Shown here in pieces: positions 36,893 to 45,227 of a stretch of 64,000 nt of DNA (positions are counted from its first letter, which is position 1; each line of letters opens with the position of its first letter). The stretch comes from Desulfuromonas sp. DDH964. GTDB lineage: Bacteria > Desulfobacterota > Desulfuromonadia > Desulfuromonadales > DDH964. The notes beneath the pieces are model-generated. The model was not told where the DNA came from. It saw only the letters and a list, made by a program, of their open reading frames with translations, and did no database searches. The position numbers were made by a program, and so were the translations under genes. The stretch is from positions 1,798,001 through 1,862,000 of the forward strand of contig NZ_CP015080.1 in assembly GCF_001611275.1 (NCBI RefSeq). Reading direction: 5' to 3'.

Positions 36893-36976
36893 GTGTTGCG
36901 GTTTCGCGGGCTCAACCCAACCTTCACGATTTCACATGGGATCCGTAGGTTGGGTTGAATGGAATGAAACCCAACA
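36893..36976. repeat. Inverted pair of a GTAGGTTGGGTTGA-type repeat
   Basis: The plus-strand copy (36945-36976) has GTAGGTTGGGTTGA, a short spacer and GAAACCCAACA. The left copy (36893-36926) is the same element on the minus strand, AAGGTTGGGTTGAGCCCGCG then GAAACCGCAACAC. The two face each other between glnD and xerD and could form a large hairpin. Similar intergenic elements are widespread in bacterial genomes (recalled). Confidence 0.7.
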
Positions 36977-37020
36977 AGGGCCAGGGTGCCGTTCCATTTC
37001 TGCTGATGGAGTAATAGGTT

Positions 37021-37908
37021 ATGAATGAATTCCTTGATCTCTTCCTCAGCTATCTGACGGTGGAGCGGGGGCTCTCCCGCAACACCCTCGACGCTTATGG
37101 CCGCGACCTCGCCCGCTACCTCGACTTTCTCGAACGGGAGGGGATCGGCGCACCGGCGGCGATCACCCCGCCGGTGATCCTGCGCTACCTTGCCCACCTG
37201 CGCGCCGGCGGTCTTGCCGCGCGCAGCCGGGCGCGGGCCCTGGTGGCGCTGCGCATGTTTCACAGGTTCCTGCTCAGCGAAGGGTACGCCGAGCGCAACC
37301 CGACCGCCCTGGTCGAAGCGCCGAAGAGCCTCGCCGCGCTCCCCCACACTCTCAGCCCCGGCGAGGTCGAGCAGCTGCTGGCGGCGCCGCGCGGCGCCGC
37401 GCCGCTCGCCCTGCGCGACCGGGCGATGCTCGAGGTTCTCTACGCTACCGGCCTGAGGGTCTCCGAGCTGGTCGGGCTCAAGCAGTCCGACCTGCAGCTT
37501 GATGTCGGCTACCTGACCGCCTTTGGCAAGCGCAGCAAGCAGCGCATCGTCCCCCTTGGCGAGACCGCCATCAGCGAATTGCGCAGTTACCTGGCCGATG
37601 GCCGGCCCCTCCTCGACAAGGGGAAGGGGGGGAAGCTCCTCTTTCTCAACCGCCTCGGCCAGGGGTTGACACGCCAGGGCTTCTGGAAGATTATTAAGCG
37701 CCGCGCCCGGGAGACCGGGATCGGCAAGAAGATCACCCCGCATACCCTGCGTCATTCTTTTGCGACCCACCTGCTCGAGAATGGCGCCGATCTGCGGGCC
37801 GTGCAGAGCATGCTCGGCCACGCCGATATCTCGACTACCCAGATCTATACCCACGTGACCCGCGAGCGCCTGCGCCGGCTCCATGAACAGCACCATCCAC
37901 GGGGCTAA
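37021..37908 (+). CDS. xerD: Site-specific tyrosine recombinase XerD
   Basis: The 295-residue protein has the N-terminal SAM-like DNA-binding domain (LSYLTVERGLSRNTLDAYGRDL) and the catalytic domain. The catalytic set is R in ATGLRVSELVGL, the lysine region, HTLRHSFATHLL, the second His in LGHADISTT, and the nucleophile Y in IYTHV. Length and the QIYTHV-x-RERLRRLHEQHHPRG end match XerD. With XerC it resolves chromosome dimers at dif; no dif site was seen. There is no integrase-type extension or adjacent att site, so it is taken as the housekeeping enzyme. Confidence 0.93.
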   Translation: MNEFLDLFLSYLTVERGLSRNTLDAYGRDLARYLDFLEREGIGAPAAITPPVILRYLAHLRAGGLAARSRARALVALRMFHRFLLSEGYAERNPTALVEAPKSLAALPHTLSPGEVEQLLAAPRGAAPLALRDRAMLEVLYATGLRVSELVGLKQSDLQLDVGYLTAFGKRSKQRIVPLGETAISELRSYLADGRPLLDKGKGGKLLFLNRLGQGLTRQGFWKIIKRRARETGIGKKITPHTLRHSFATHLLENGADLRAVQSMLGHADISTTQIYTHVTRERLRRLHEQHHPRG

Positions 37909-37930
37909 AGCGGCGATCCGAGAGGAGTTT

Positions 37931-39142
37931 ATGAAATACGTCATTCTGCTCGGCGACGGCATGGCCGACGAACCGCTCGAAGAACTCGGCGGCCTCACCC
38001 CGCTGCAGCATGCCAGGACCCCGCGCATGGACGAGGTTGCCCGGCGCGGCGTCATCGGCCTTGCCGAGACGGTCCCGGAAGGCTATCATCCCGGCAGCGA
38101 CGTCGCCAATCTCTCGGTTTTCGGCTACGATCCCGCGACCTGTTACAGCGGCCGTTCGCCGCTGGAGGCGGCGAGCATGGGGGTCGAGCTCGGGCCGGAC
38201 GATGTCGCCTTTCGTCTCAACCTGGTGACCCTCACCGCCCAGTACGGCCACCTCTACATGGAGGACTTCTCCGCCGGGCACATCACCACCGCCGAAGCCC
38301 GCGAGCTGATCGAGTCGTTGCAGCAGGAACTTGGCGATGAGCGCTTCAGCTTCCATGCCGGCGTCTCCTACCGGCATCTGCTGGTCTGGCACGGCGGCAA
38401 GGACGACCTGACCTTTACCCCGCCCCACGATCTGACCCACCAGAGCGTCTCCGGCCACCTCCCCCGTGGCGACGGGGCCGACGAGCTGATCCAGCTGACG
38501 ACCTCGGCGCAGATGCTCCTCAATGCCCACCCGGTCAACCTGCGGCGGCAGAAGGCGCGCCTGCCGGTGGCCAATTCGATCTGGCTCTGGGGGCACGGCC
38601 GGGCGCCGCGCATGGCGACCCTGCAGGAGAAGTTCGGCCTCACCGGCGCGGTGATCTCCGCCGTCGACCTGATCAAGGGGATCGGCGTCTACGCCGGCCT
38701 CGACGTCATCGAAGTCCCCGGCGCCACCGGCTACATCGACACCAACTACCGCGGCAAAGCCGAGGCGGCCCTCGACGCGCTCAAGAGCCGCGACTTCGTT
38801 TACCTCCACGTCGAAGCCCCTGACGAGGCGGCCCACGCCGGCAACCTCGACGACAAGCTCAAGGCGATCGAGGATTTCGACGCCCAGGTGGTCGGCCCGG
38901 TTCTCGACGGCCTGCCGGCCCTCGGTCCTTTCCGGGTCCTGGTCCTCCCCGACCACCCGACCCCGGTCAAGCGCATGACCCACACCCTCGGCCCGGTCCC
39001 CTTCGCCCTCTACGGCAGCGGCGGTGAATTTGTCGCCGCGACGCCGGCGAGCGGCTACGACGAGGTTGCGGCCGCCGCCTCCGGGCTCAGTATCGACGCC
39101 GCCTGGCGGCTGCTGCCGGGGATGGTCGCCGGCAAGCTCTGA
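37931..39142 (+). CDS. apgM: Cofactor-independent phosphoglycerate mutase (archaeal type)
   Basis: The ATG at 37931 follows AGAGGAG. The 403-residue enzyme is the ApgM type, not GpmI: MKYVILLGDGMADEPL carries the metal aspartate, DEVARRGVIGL and GSDVANLSVFGYDP carry the active-site Ser. Later metal ligands are in LHVEAPDEAAHAG and VLPDHPTPVKRMTHT. It interconverts 3- and 2-phosphoglycerate with Mn2+ or other divalent ions. The presence of this archaeal-style enzyme is common in Desulfuromonadia. It is 53 bp ahead of the oxidoreductase operon. Confidence 0.95.
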   Translation: MKYVILLGDGMADEPLEELGGLTPLQHARTPRMDEVARRGVIGLAETVPEGYHPGSDVANLSVFGYDPATCYSGRSPLEAASMGVELGPDDVAFRLNLVTLTAQYGHLYMEDFSAGHITTAEARELIESLQQELGDERFSFHAGVSYRHLLVWHGGKDDLTFTPPHDLTHQSVSGHLPRGDGADELIQLTTSAQMLLNAHPVNLRRQKARLPVANSIWLWGHGRAPRMATLQEKFGLTGAVISAVDLIKGIGVYAGLDVIEVPGATGYIDTNYRGKAEAALDALKSRDFVYLHVEAPDEAAHAGNLDDKLKAIEDFDAQVVGPVLDGLPALGPFRVLVLPDHPTPVKRMTHTLGPVPFALYGSGGEFVAATPASGYDEVAAAASGLSIDAAWRLLPGMVAGKL

Positions 39143-39195
39143 GCGGCCGGGACCTGTACCATGATCCGCACATTTTCGTTTTTCAGGAGCAGCAG

Positions 39196-39789
39196 ATGAC
39201 AAAGACGTCCTCCAAATTGATCCAGATCCGCTGGCATGGCCGCGGCGGCCAAGGCGCCATCACCGCCGCCAAGGTCTTCGCCGAGGCAATGTTCCAGAGC
39301 GGCTATGGCGGTGTCGTCATGGCGCCGACCTTCGGCACCGAACGGCGCGGCGCGCCGGTCAGCACCTCGCTGAAAATCTCCCGCGACAAGATCTTCGACC
39401 TCTCGCCGATCCAGACCCCGGATATCGTCGTCGTCCTCGATCACCTGATCCTGAACGAGGTCGACGTCACCGTCGGCCTCCAGCCCGGGGGGCTCTTGAT
39501 CCTCAATTCGCCCCGCAGCGCGGAGGAGCACCAGCTCGATCATTTCCGGGTGGCGGTCGCCAACGTTACCCGCCTCGGCATCGAGGCCGGGCTGCGCAAG
39601 GGGATCGTCAACAGCGGCATCATCGGTGTCCTCGGCCGCGCCACCGGGCTGGCGGACCTCGCCACCCTGGAGCGCTGCATCGTCCACGAATTCGTCGGCC
39701 GTCGGCCGGAAGAGAACGCCCGGTCCGCCCGGCTGGCCTATGAGGCCACCCAACTCTGCGAACCGCGGGCAGGAGTTGTCAATGGTTGA
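39196..39789 (+). CDS. porG: 2-oxoacid:ferredoxin oxidoreductase, gamma subunit
   Basis: The 197-residue protein is the gamma subunit: IRWHGRGGQGAITAAKVFAEA at the N-terminus, the PTFGTERRGAPVSTSLKIS block and IGVLGRATGLADLATLERCI. It is the coenzyme A-side domain of four-subunit oxidoreductases that convert pyruvate or branched-chain 2-oxoacids plus CoA to acyl-CoA, CO2 and reduced ferredoxin. AGGAG precedes the ATG. It is the first of four overlapping genes in the order gamma-delta-alpha-beta. Substrate (pyruvate versus ketoisovalerate) cannot be fixed from sequence alone. Confidence 0.93.
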   Translation: MTKTSSKLIQIRWHGRGGQGAITAAKVFAEAMFQSGYGGVVMAPTFGTERRGAPVSTSLKISRDKIFDLSPIQTPDIVVVLDHLILNEVDVTVGLQPGGLLILNSPRSAEEHQLDHFRVAVANVTRLGIEAGLRKGIVNSGIIGVLGRATGLADLATLERCIVHEFVGRRPEENARSARLAYEATQLCEPRAGVVNG

Positions 39790-40090
39790 TTCCCGATTCA
39801 AGGTTCTGACTTCGGCCTCTACTGCCGGCCCCGGTGACGCCGGCCGCACCGGCTCCTGGCGCGTCGAGCGTCCGGTTATCGATTACAGCCGCTGCACCCC
39901 GGCCAAGAGTGGCAGGCACGCCTGTCACCTTTGCTGGCTCTACTGCCCGGATGCGGCGGTGACCAAGACCATCGAGCCGACCTTCGATCTCGAGTACTGC
40001 AAGGGGTGCGGCATCTGCGCCGAGGAGTGCCCGGTCAAGGCGATCCGCATGGTGCCGGAGGAGGAATTCGAGAAGGGGGACGAGCAATGA
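39782..40090 (+). CDS. porD: 2-oxoacid:ferredoxin oxidoreductase, delta (ferredoxin) subunit
   Basis: The 102-residue subunit carries two 4Fe-4S clusters and overlaps porG by eight bases. The second cluster motif is normal (CKGCGICAEECP). The first is unusual: the cysteine in YSRC is nine residues from the next (CTPAKSGRHACHLCWLYCP), whereas PorD proteins normally have CxxC there. The remaining CxxCxxxCP is intact. It passes electrons from the TPP-side clusters to external ferredoxin. The extended loop either tolerates the same cluster or changes its ligation. Confidence 0.9.
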   Translation: MVDSRFKVLTSASTAGPGDAGRTGSWRVERPVIDYSRCTPAKSGRHACHLCWLYCPDAAVTKTIEPTFDLEYCKGCGICAEECPVKAIRMVPEEEFEKGDEQ

Positions 40091-41298
40091 GCGAGAAACG
40101 GATCGACTCGGGCAACACCGCCGCCGCCCTCGCGGTGCGTCTGGCTGGCGCCGAAGTCATCGCCGCCTACCCGATCACCCCGCAGACGCCACTTACCGAG
40201 AAGCTCTCCGAGCTGATCGCCGCCGGCGAGATGGACGCCGAGTACGTCGCCGTCGAGAGTGAGCACAGCGCCCTCGGTGTCTGCATCGGCGCCGCCAGTG
40301 CCGGGGTGCGCGCCTTCACCGCCACCTCTTCCAATGGCCTCCTCTACATGAGCGAGCAGTTGCACTGGGCAGCCGGGGCGCGGCTGCCGCTGGTGATGTG
40401 CGTGGTCAACCGCGGCGTCGGCGCCCCCTGGTCGGTCTGGAACGATCACCAGGACGCCATCAGCCAGCGCGACGCCGGCTGGATCCAGGTCTTCGCCAAG
40501 GACCACCAGGAGATCGTCGACATGACGCTGAAGGCGTTCCGCCTCGCCGAGTTGGTGCATATCCCGGTGATGGTCAACTACGACGGCTACTACCTCTCCC
40601 ACACCTACATGCCCTACGAACTCCCCGATGCGGCGGCGGTGAAGGAATTCCTGCCCCCTTACCGCTACCTGCACACCCTCGACCCGGCCCGCCCGGAGAG
40701 CCTCAACACCGTTACTCTCCCTGACGCCCGCAACGACATCCACGGTGTCAAGCAGGGGGGATACATGGATATCCGCCACAACCTCCACCAGGAGATGCGC
40801 CTGGCGATGGATCTCTGGGAGGAGATCGACGCCGACTACCAGCGGCGCTTCGGCCGCGGCGGCGCCCCGATCCTCGATCCCTACCGCTGCGCGGACGCCG
40901 ATTTCGTCGTCGTCGCCATGGGGACCCTCGCCAACCAGTTCCGGGATGTCGTCGACCGGTTGCGGGAGGACGGCCTCAAGGCCGGGGTGCTGGCATTGCA
41001 GATCTATCGACCCTTCCCGACGGCGCGCATCGCCGAGGCGCTGCAGGGAGCGAAAGGGGTGATGGTCTTCGAGAAGGGCTTAAGCTACGGCAACCAGGGG
41101 GCGCTCTACGCCGACCTCAAATCGGCCCTCTACCCCTATCCGAACCGCCCGGCGCTGCAGAACTTCATCGTCGGCCTCGGCGGGCGCGATATCCGCACCG
41201 ACGACCTCTATCAGCACATGAAGTCGGCCTGCCTGCAGGAGGCACCGCTCGCCCCGGAGCAGCTCGACACGCCGCAATGGATTGGATTACAGCTATGA
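40087..41298 (+). CDS. porA: 2-oxoacid:ferredoxin oxidoreductase, alpha subunit
   Basis: The ATG at 40087 overlaps the porD stop (ATGA). The 403-residue product has the pyrimidine-binding domain I (GNTAAALAVRLAGAEVIAAYPITPQTPLTE, with the catalytic-site ESEHSALG following). It also has FTATSSNGLLYMSE, and the C-terminal domain II with VVAMGTLANQF, RPFP and a MVFEKGLSYGNQGALYADL block. It pairs with the beta subunit to bind thiamine diphosphate and the 2-oxoacid. Length is in the range of PorA/VorA subunits. Confidence 0.94.
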   Translation: MSEKRIDSGNTAAALAVRLAGAEVIAAYPITPQTPLTEKLSELIAAGEMDAEYVAVESEHSALGVCIGAASAGVRAFTATSSNGLLYMSEQLHWAAGARLPLVMCVVNRGVGAPWSVWNDHQDAISQRDAGWIQVFAKDHQEIVDMTLKAFRLAELVHIPVMVNYDGYYLSHTYMPYELPDAAAVKEFLPPYRYLHTLDPARPESLNTVTLPDARNDIHGVKQGGYMDIRHNLHQEMRLAMDLWEEIDADYQRRFGRGGAPILDPYRCADADFVVVAMGTLANQFRDVVDRLREDGLKAGVLALQIYRPFPTARIAEALQGAKGVMVFEKGLSYGNQGALYADLKSALYPYPNRPALQNFIVGLGGRDIRTDDLYQHMKSACLQEAPLAPEQLDTPQWIGLQL

Positions 41299-42206
41299 CC
41301 ACTGCTGCCAAGACCAACGTTCTGACCCTCACCGATGAGGAACTCGTCCACTCGGGGAACCGCGCCTGCTCCGGCTGCGGCCTCAGCGTCCTCTACCGCA
41401 TCGGCATCAAGGCCCTCGGCCGCGACTGCATCTTCGTGGTGCCGCCGAGCTGTCTCACCGTCATGCAGGGGCTCTACCCGATCGCCGCCAGCCAGCTGCC
41501 GATCCTCAACGGCACCTTCGCCGCCACCGCCGCCATCGCCACCGGGGTGCGGGCGGCGATGAAGCGCCTCGGCAAGGCGACCCAGGTGGTCGCCTGGGCC
41601 GGCGACGGCGGCACTTCGGACATCGGCATCCAGGCCCTCTCCGGGGCGCTGGAGCGCGGCGAGGATATCATCTACATCTGCTATGACAACGAAGCCTACA
41701 TGAACACCGGGGTGCAGCGTTCCGGCACCACGCCGCAGGGGGGCCTGACCACCACCACCCCCTACGCCGGCAAGAAGGAGCACGGCAAGAACGTGCCGGC
41801 GATCGTCGCCGCCCACAACCCGGCCTACGTCGCCACCTGCTCGGCCGCCTATCCCCTCGATTTCCACGACAAGCTGCTCAAGGCGAAGCAGATCCGCGGC
41901 CTCAAGTACATCCACATCCAGACCCCCTGTCCGCCGGGCTGGGGGTGCGAAGAGCACATGACGATCAAGATCGGCAAGGCCGCCGTCGACTGCGGTCTCT
42001 TCGACCTCTTTGAAATCGAGAACGGCAAGAAGACCCTCTCCGAACCGTCCCGCCGCCTGCTCGACAAGAGCAAGCAGCACCCGGTCAACGACTATCTGGG
42101 AATGCAGGTGCGTTTCAAGGCGCTCTCCGCGGAGCAAATCGTGGCGGTGCAGCAGCGGGTGGATCAGAAGTGGGAGGAGTATCGGCGGGAATTTGCCGCG
42201 GAGTAG
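41295..42206 (+). CDS. porB: 2-oxoacid:ferredoxin oxidoreductase, beta subunit
   Basis: The ATG at 41295 overlaps the porA stop. The 303-residue TPP-binding subunit has the proximal-cluster cysteines in NRACSGCGLSV near 25-30, the TPP/Mg motif GDGGTSDIGIQALSGAL near 100, and DNEAYMNTGVQRSGTTP. A later cysteine pair is in TPCPPGWGC. With the other three subunits it forms a CoA-acylating oxidoreductase central to anaerobic acetate/pyruvate metabolism. A terminator lies about 110 bp downstream. Confidence 0.95.
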   Translation: MTTAAKTNVLTLTDEELVHSGNRACSGCGLSVLYRIGIKALGRDCIFVVPPSCLTVMQGLYPIAASQLPILNGTFAATAAIATGVRAAMKRLGKATQVVAWAGDGGTSDIGIQALSGALERGEDIIYICYDNEAYMNTGVQRSGTTPQGGLTTTTPYAGKKEHGKNVPAIVAAHNPAYVATCSAAYPLDFHDKLLKAKQIRGLKYIHIQTPCPPGWGCEEHMTIKIGKAAVDCGLFDLFEIENGKKTLSEPSRRLLDKSKQHPVNDYLGMQVRFKALSAEQIVAVQQRVDQKWEEYRREFAAE

Positions 42207-42318
42207 ATTAAAAGCCGGCCAACGTTCATTAAGGGCTGGCCGGGGTAGAGGGTAGGGGCTTCAAGCATTCCTGGGGGGGATATGACAACGTGTCAGATTT
42301 TTTTCGCAAGTTGAATAG

Positions 42319-42355
42319 ACCGTCCGTTCCGGCTTTGTGCCGGCGGGCGGTTTTT
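42319..42355 (+). terminator. Terminator of the por operon
   Basis: ACCGTCCG and CCGGC pair with GCCGG and CGGGCGGT (one wobble, a two-base bulge) around a TTTGT loop, followed by a T-run. Confidence 0.75.
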
Positions 42356-42443
42356 GCGTTTTTGGGGGGATAGGGGGCAGGTGAAGTTCGGCATCAAGCT
42401 AATGTTGCAATTATAGCTTTTTTGCGATAGTTTGGAGGGGCGA

Positions 42444-42764
42444 ATGCGTTGGACCGTTGAATTTCTGAACGAGGTTGTTGAAGAAGAATTCCGTGAATTG
42501 CCCAAGGATATGCAGGCTCGGTTCGTGCGTATCTCCGAACTGATCGAAGGTTGCGGAATCGAGCAGGTGGGAATGCCTCATGTGCGCCACCTTGAAGGTA
42601 AGCTTTGGGAGATGCGGGCGAGGGGAATCGCTGGAATCTCCCGGGGGATTTATGTTGCGATAAACGGCAGGCGCGTGGTGATCCTGCGAATCTTCGTGAA
42701 GAAGACCCAGAAGACGCCGCGATCGGAAATTCTGCTGGCGCTGGACCGGATGAAGGAGTTGTGA
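42444..42764 (+). CDS. HigB-like (RelE superfamily, Gp49 type) toxin
   Basis: The ATG at 42444 follows TTTGGAGGGG. The 106-residue protein fits the Gp49/HigB branch of the RelE toxin superfamily. It has the start WTVEFLNEVVEEEFREL, a VRHLEGKLWEMRARG strand pair, the basic GIYVAINGRRVVILRIFVKKTQKTP core and a C-terminal helix. Toxins of this family cleave mRNA at the ribosome. The antitoxin follows immediately, giving the toxin-first order typical of higBA. The genes lie just outside the two-hairpin repeat at 43149. Confidence 0.88.
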   Translation: MRWTVEFLNEVVEEEFRELPKDMQARFVRISELIEGCGIEQVGMPHVRHLEGKLWEMRARGIAGISRGIYVAINGRRVVILRIFVKKTQKTPRSEILLALDRMKEL

Positions 42765-42766
42765 CT

Positions 42767-43048
42767 ATGGGGAAAAAGATCAGAGATTTGAAGGAAGAGT
42801 TGTTGGCCAACGAGGAATTCCGCCGTGAGTATCAGCCGCTGGACGAGGAATTCTCCATCGCTGCACAACTGATTGAAGCTAGAACCAAGGCAAACCTCAC
42901 ACAGGAACAAGTGGCCAGACGCATGGGTACTACCCAATCGGTCGTGGCACGGCTCGAGTCCGGTCATCCGATGCCGAGTTTGCGGTCCTTGCGACGGTAT
43001 GCGTTGGCGGTTGGGAACAAGGTGGAGATCAAGTTGGTTCAGAAATGA
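42767..43048 (+). CDS. HigA-like XRE family antitoxin
   Basis: The ATG at 42767 is two bases past the toxin stop. The 93-residue product has an XRE helix-turn-helix in its second half: LTQEQVARRMGTTQSVVARLESGHPMPSLRSLRRYA. The N-terminal helix (KIRDLKEELLANEEFRREY) is the usual toxin-contact region in higBA partners. It should neutralise the upstream toxin and repress the operon. A stretch just before 42420 (TTGCAATTATAGC) may hold the promoter. Confidence 0.88.
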   Translation: MGKKIRDLKEELLANEEFRREYQPLDEEFSIAAQLIEARTKANLTQEQVARRMGTTQSVVARLESGHPMPSLRSLRRYALAVGNKVEIKLVQK

Positions 43049-43148
43049 ATTTGTTGACAGTAAGATAATCACTATTTCGATGGCGTGGACGAGGGATGTC
43101 CGGGGCGGGTAGGGGAATCAATTTTCGGGGGCTGCTGGTTAAATGAAC

Positions 43149-43235
43149 TACCCCGCAGCAAGCTACGGGGTATCAACAGCCTACACCCTTAGTAAAAATC
43201 GCGCAGCAAGCTGCGGGGAATTGAACCCAACTTTT
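43149..43235 (+). repeat. Two-hairpin palindromic repeat, left copy
   Basis: Hairpin 1 is CCCCGCAGCAAGCTACGGGG at 43151-43170 (stem CCCCGyAGC, loop aa). After TATCAA and 25 bases comes hairpin 2, CGCAGCAAGCTGCG (43202-43215), then GGGGAATTGAACCCAAC. The same two-hairpin unit occurs in reverse orientation at 47640-47731. The IS3 remnant starts right after it. Confidence 0.75.
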
Positions 43236-43249
43236 GATTCAATTATTCA

Positions 43250-43942
43250 AGAACGTCCCTGCAGGCCTTCCTGTGTCGGGAAGGCTATGCCGTCAGCCGT
43301 ACCCGGATCGGCCGGCTGATGAAGCTGATGGGCCTGTCGGCGATATACCAGAAGCCCAACACGTCAAAGCCGAATATTCAGCACAAGATCTATCCCTATC
43401 TGCTGCGCGGCCTGACCATCGATCGGCCCAACCAGGTATGGTGTGCTGATATCACCTACATTCCCATGCCCAGGGGCTTTCTCTACCTGGTGGCGATCAT
43501 GGACTGGGCAACCCGCAAGGTTCTGTCCTGGCGACTTTCCAACACCATGGAGGCCGACTTCTGTGTCGCTGCCCTCGAAGAGGCGCTGCAGCGCTACGGC
43601 CAGCCGGAGATCTTCAACACCGACCAGGGCAGCCAGTTCACCAGTGATGAATTTATCTCCGCCCTCCAGAAACACCCGGACATCCAGATTTCGATGGATG
43701 GCAAGGGCCGCTGGATGGACAACGTCATGATCGAGCGGCTCTGGCGCTCCCTGAAATACGAGTGCATTTACCTGCATGCGTTTGCAACCGGCAGCGAGGT
43801 TCGGCAAGGCCTCAAGCACTGGATCGATTTCTACAACACCGAGCGGCCCCATTCGAGTCTGGACGACAAGACCCCCGATGAGGCATATTGGCAAAAACCC
43901 CGGCCCGGCTACGCCGGCCCGGCCCTCAGGCTGGCGGCATAA
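43250..43942 (+). pseudogene. IS3 family transposase (OrfB), N-terminally truncated
   Basis: The frame retains about 230 C-terminal residues of an IS3-family integrase-type transposase. From about 43262 it reads QAFLCREGYAVSRTRIGRLM, then the catalytic DDE core: D in WCADITYIPM, D in NTDQGSQFTS, E in NVMIERLWRSLKYEC. It ends with FYNTERPHSSLDDKTPDEAYW. The first part of OrfB, OrfA with its HTH, and the left inverted repeat are absent; instead the frame runs into the two-hairpin repeat. The first in-frame ATG is at 43319. The element is therefore a dead remnant. Confidence 0.9.
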
Positions 43943-44017
43943 CCCCCATGGTTTTCCACCTTATTTCTGCCGCCGACCTGTCCGAACATCGGTGCCAGCT
44001 CTCTCCTGTAGCAGCTG

Positions 44018-44062
44018 TGTCCGTTTCATGGCAGTCCTCCCGCAACAACCATGAACCGGACA
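44018..44062. repeat. Imperfect inverted repeat downstream of the IS3 remnant
   Basis: TGTCCG-TTTCATGG (from 44018) faces CCATGAA-CCGGACA (to 44062). It lies between the IS3 remnant and the toxin-antitoxin pair and may be an element end or an old terminator. No gene is seen between 43943 and 44186. Confidence 0.4.
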
Positions 44063-44121
44063 AACCTTTTGCTACAACCCCGGACAGTTTATTTGCTGCT
44101 GACATCGTGAGGAAGAGTAGC

Positions 44122-44150
44122 TTGTTCATCTCCGTTGATTGGTTTATACT
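44122..44150 (+). promoter_or_regulatory. Promoter of the Phd/ParE-type module
   Basis: TTGTTC and TATACT are separated by 17 bp, 37 bp before the antitoxin ATG. Confidence 0.55.
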
Positions 44151-44186
44151 TTGACCACCCTGTAAATCAAAATACGGAGCCATTCG

Positions 44187-44471
44187 ATGAAAACCATTTC
44201 CGTCAGCAGCGACATCGTCCCTATCGCGGAGTTCAAAACCGGCATCTCCAAGTGGTTCAAAACTATTCGGGAGTCTGGGCATCCTTTGGTCATCACCCAG
44301 AACGGCAAGCCGGCCGGAGTCCTGTTGTCGCCGGAAGATTATGACGAACTGGTCTACCGGAAGGCTTTTCTCGACTCCGTTGCCCGGGGGATTGCCGATG
44401 CCGATGCCGGCAAGAGTTACGGCAGCGATGAGGTCAAGGCTGCTCTTGCAGCCCGCCGGAGGAGGGGTTGA
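44187..44471 (+). CDS. Phd/YefM-type antitoxin
   Basis: The 94-residue protein has the Phd/YefM fold: VPIAEFKTGISKWFKTIRESGHPLVITQNGKPAGVLLSPEDYDEL, in which a beta strand with NGKPAGVL is diagnostic. The C-terminal half (FLDSVARGIADADAGKSYGSDEVKAAL) would wrap around the toxin. It should repress its own promoter at 44122 and neutralise the toxin encoded six bases downstream. Confidence 0.92.
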   Translation: MKTISVSSDIVPIAEFKTGISKWFKTIRESGHPLVITQNGKPAGVLLSPEDYDELVYRKAFLDSVARGIADADAGKSYGSDEVKAALAARRRRG

Positions 44472-44477
44472 TCGCGG

Positions 44478-44777
44478 ATGGAACTGCGCTGGAGCCGGGA
44501 GGCCCTTGAGCAACTGATCGAGATCGAGGCGTTCATCGCCAAAGGTGATCCGGCGCGGGCAGCGACCTTCGTCGACGGCCTCGTCGATCATGCCGAAACC
44601 CTATTGCCCGCCAATCCCCGATCCGGACGTAGCGTCCCTGAAATCTCTCTGCCAGATATCCGCGAGTTGGTTTTTCGGAATTACCGAATCGTCTACCGGT
44701 TGGCCGAAAATCAGATCGAAATTCTCACCGTCTTCGAAGCTCATCGTCTGCTGCGTCTCGATGAGCTGGGGTGTTAA
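44478..44777 (+). CDS. RelE/ParE family toxin
   Basis: The 99-residue product matches the ParE/RelE plasmid-stabilisation family. Features are WSREALEQLIEIEAFIAKGDPARAATFVDGLVDHAE with the long N-terminal helical hairpin, NPRSGRSVPE, and the strand-rich end IRELVFRNYRIVYRLAENQIEILTVFEAHRLL. The sequence is closer to ParE-like proteins (gyrase poisons) than to mRNA-cleaving RelE, but that is uncertain without the catalytic set. It pairs with the Phd-type antitoxin immediately upstream. Confidence 0.9.
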   Translation: MELRWSREALEQLIEIEAFIAKGDPARAATFVDGLVDHAETLLPANPRSGRSVPEISLPDIRELVFRNYRIVYRLAENQIEILTVFEAHRLLRLDELGC

Positions 44778-45227
44778 CCGGATCGAATTCGAAAATCTGT
44801 AGGGTCACCCATTAAAAGGCGCCGGTCAATAGGGTAAAAAACTCCCGCGCAAGATTTTTGATTTTCTCGCCTTTACTCGTGGCCTTCGGCCACGAAGGTT
44901 GTCTGCTTCTCGACGTATGCCGGTATTTCGTTCCGTTTCCGTGTCAGCTCTTGGCTGCAACAGTCACCCATCAGGTTTAAGGCTCGATCGGCAGATGTTC
45001 CGTTCGCCGATGGCCCCTGCCGCTTTTCGCGGTCCAGAAAATTTTCGGTTCCATGCCGTGTCCAATGGATGTTGACAGGTCTTTTGGTTGTGAACCAGCC
45101 CCGTTGTGGCTCGCGGCATGGGCAGTCAAGATGCGGATAACCTTATCTGTCTGGGTGGGGCGGTTGACCAATCAGGCCTTTTGGTTGGGCCAACCCCATA
45201 GCTGGTTCCCCGCCCCAGCCAGTTCTA
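44778..45227 (-). other. Non-coding 3' flank of the IS110 element; candidate bridge-RNA region
   Basis: These 450 bases lie between the toxin stop and the IS110 transposase stop and contain no convincing gene. Hairpins include CGTGGCC/GGCCACG at 44879-44895 and GGTTG/CAACC at 45184-45196, plus several scattered complementary segments. IS1111-group members of the IS110 family are known to encode their bridge RNA 3' of the transposase; this long structured flank fits that place. The exact element boundary on this side was not found. Confidence 0.4.

Noticed and set aside
37021..37908. Possibility that the tyrosine recombinase is a phage or island integrase
   Set aside because: Length and motifs match housekeeping XerD, and there are no att repeats or cargo genes next to it.
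43943..44186. Intact IS3 right end
   Set aside because: An inverted repeat occurs at 44018-44062, but no matching left end exists because the element is truncated, so ends cannot be assigned.
44977..45171. Short minus-strand frame downstream of the IS110 transposase
   Set aside because: It lies in the likely non-coding end of the element and has no recognisable motifs.
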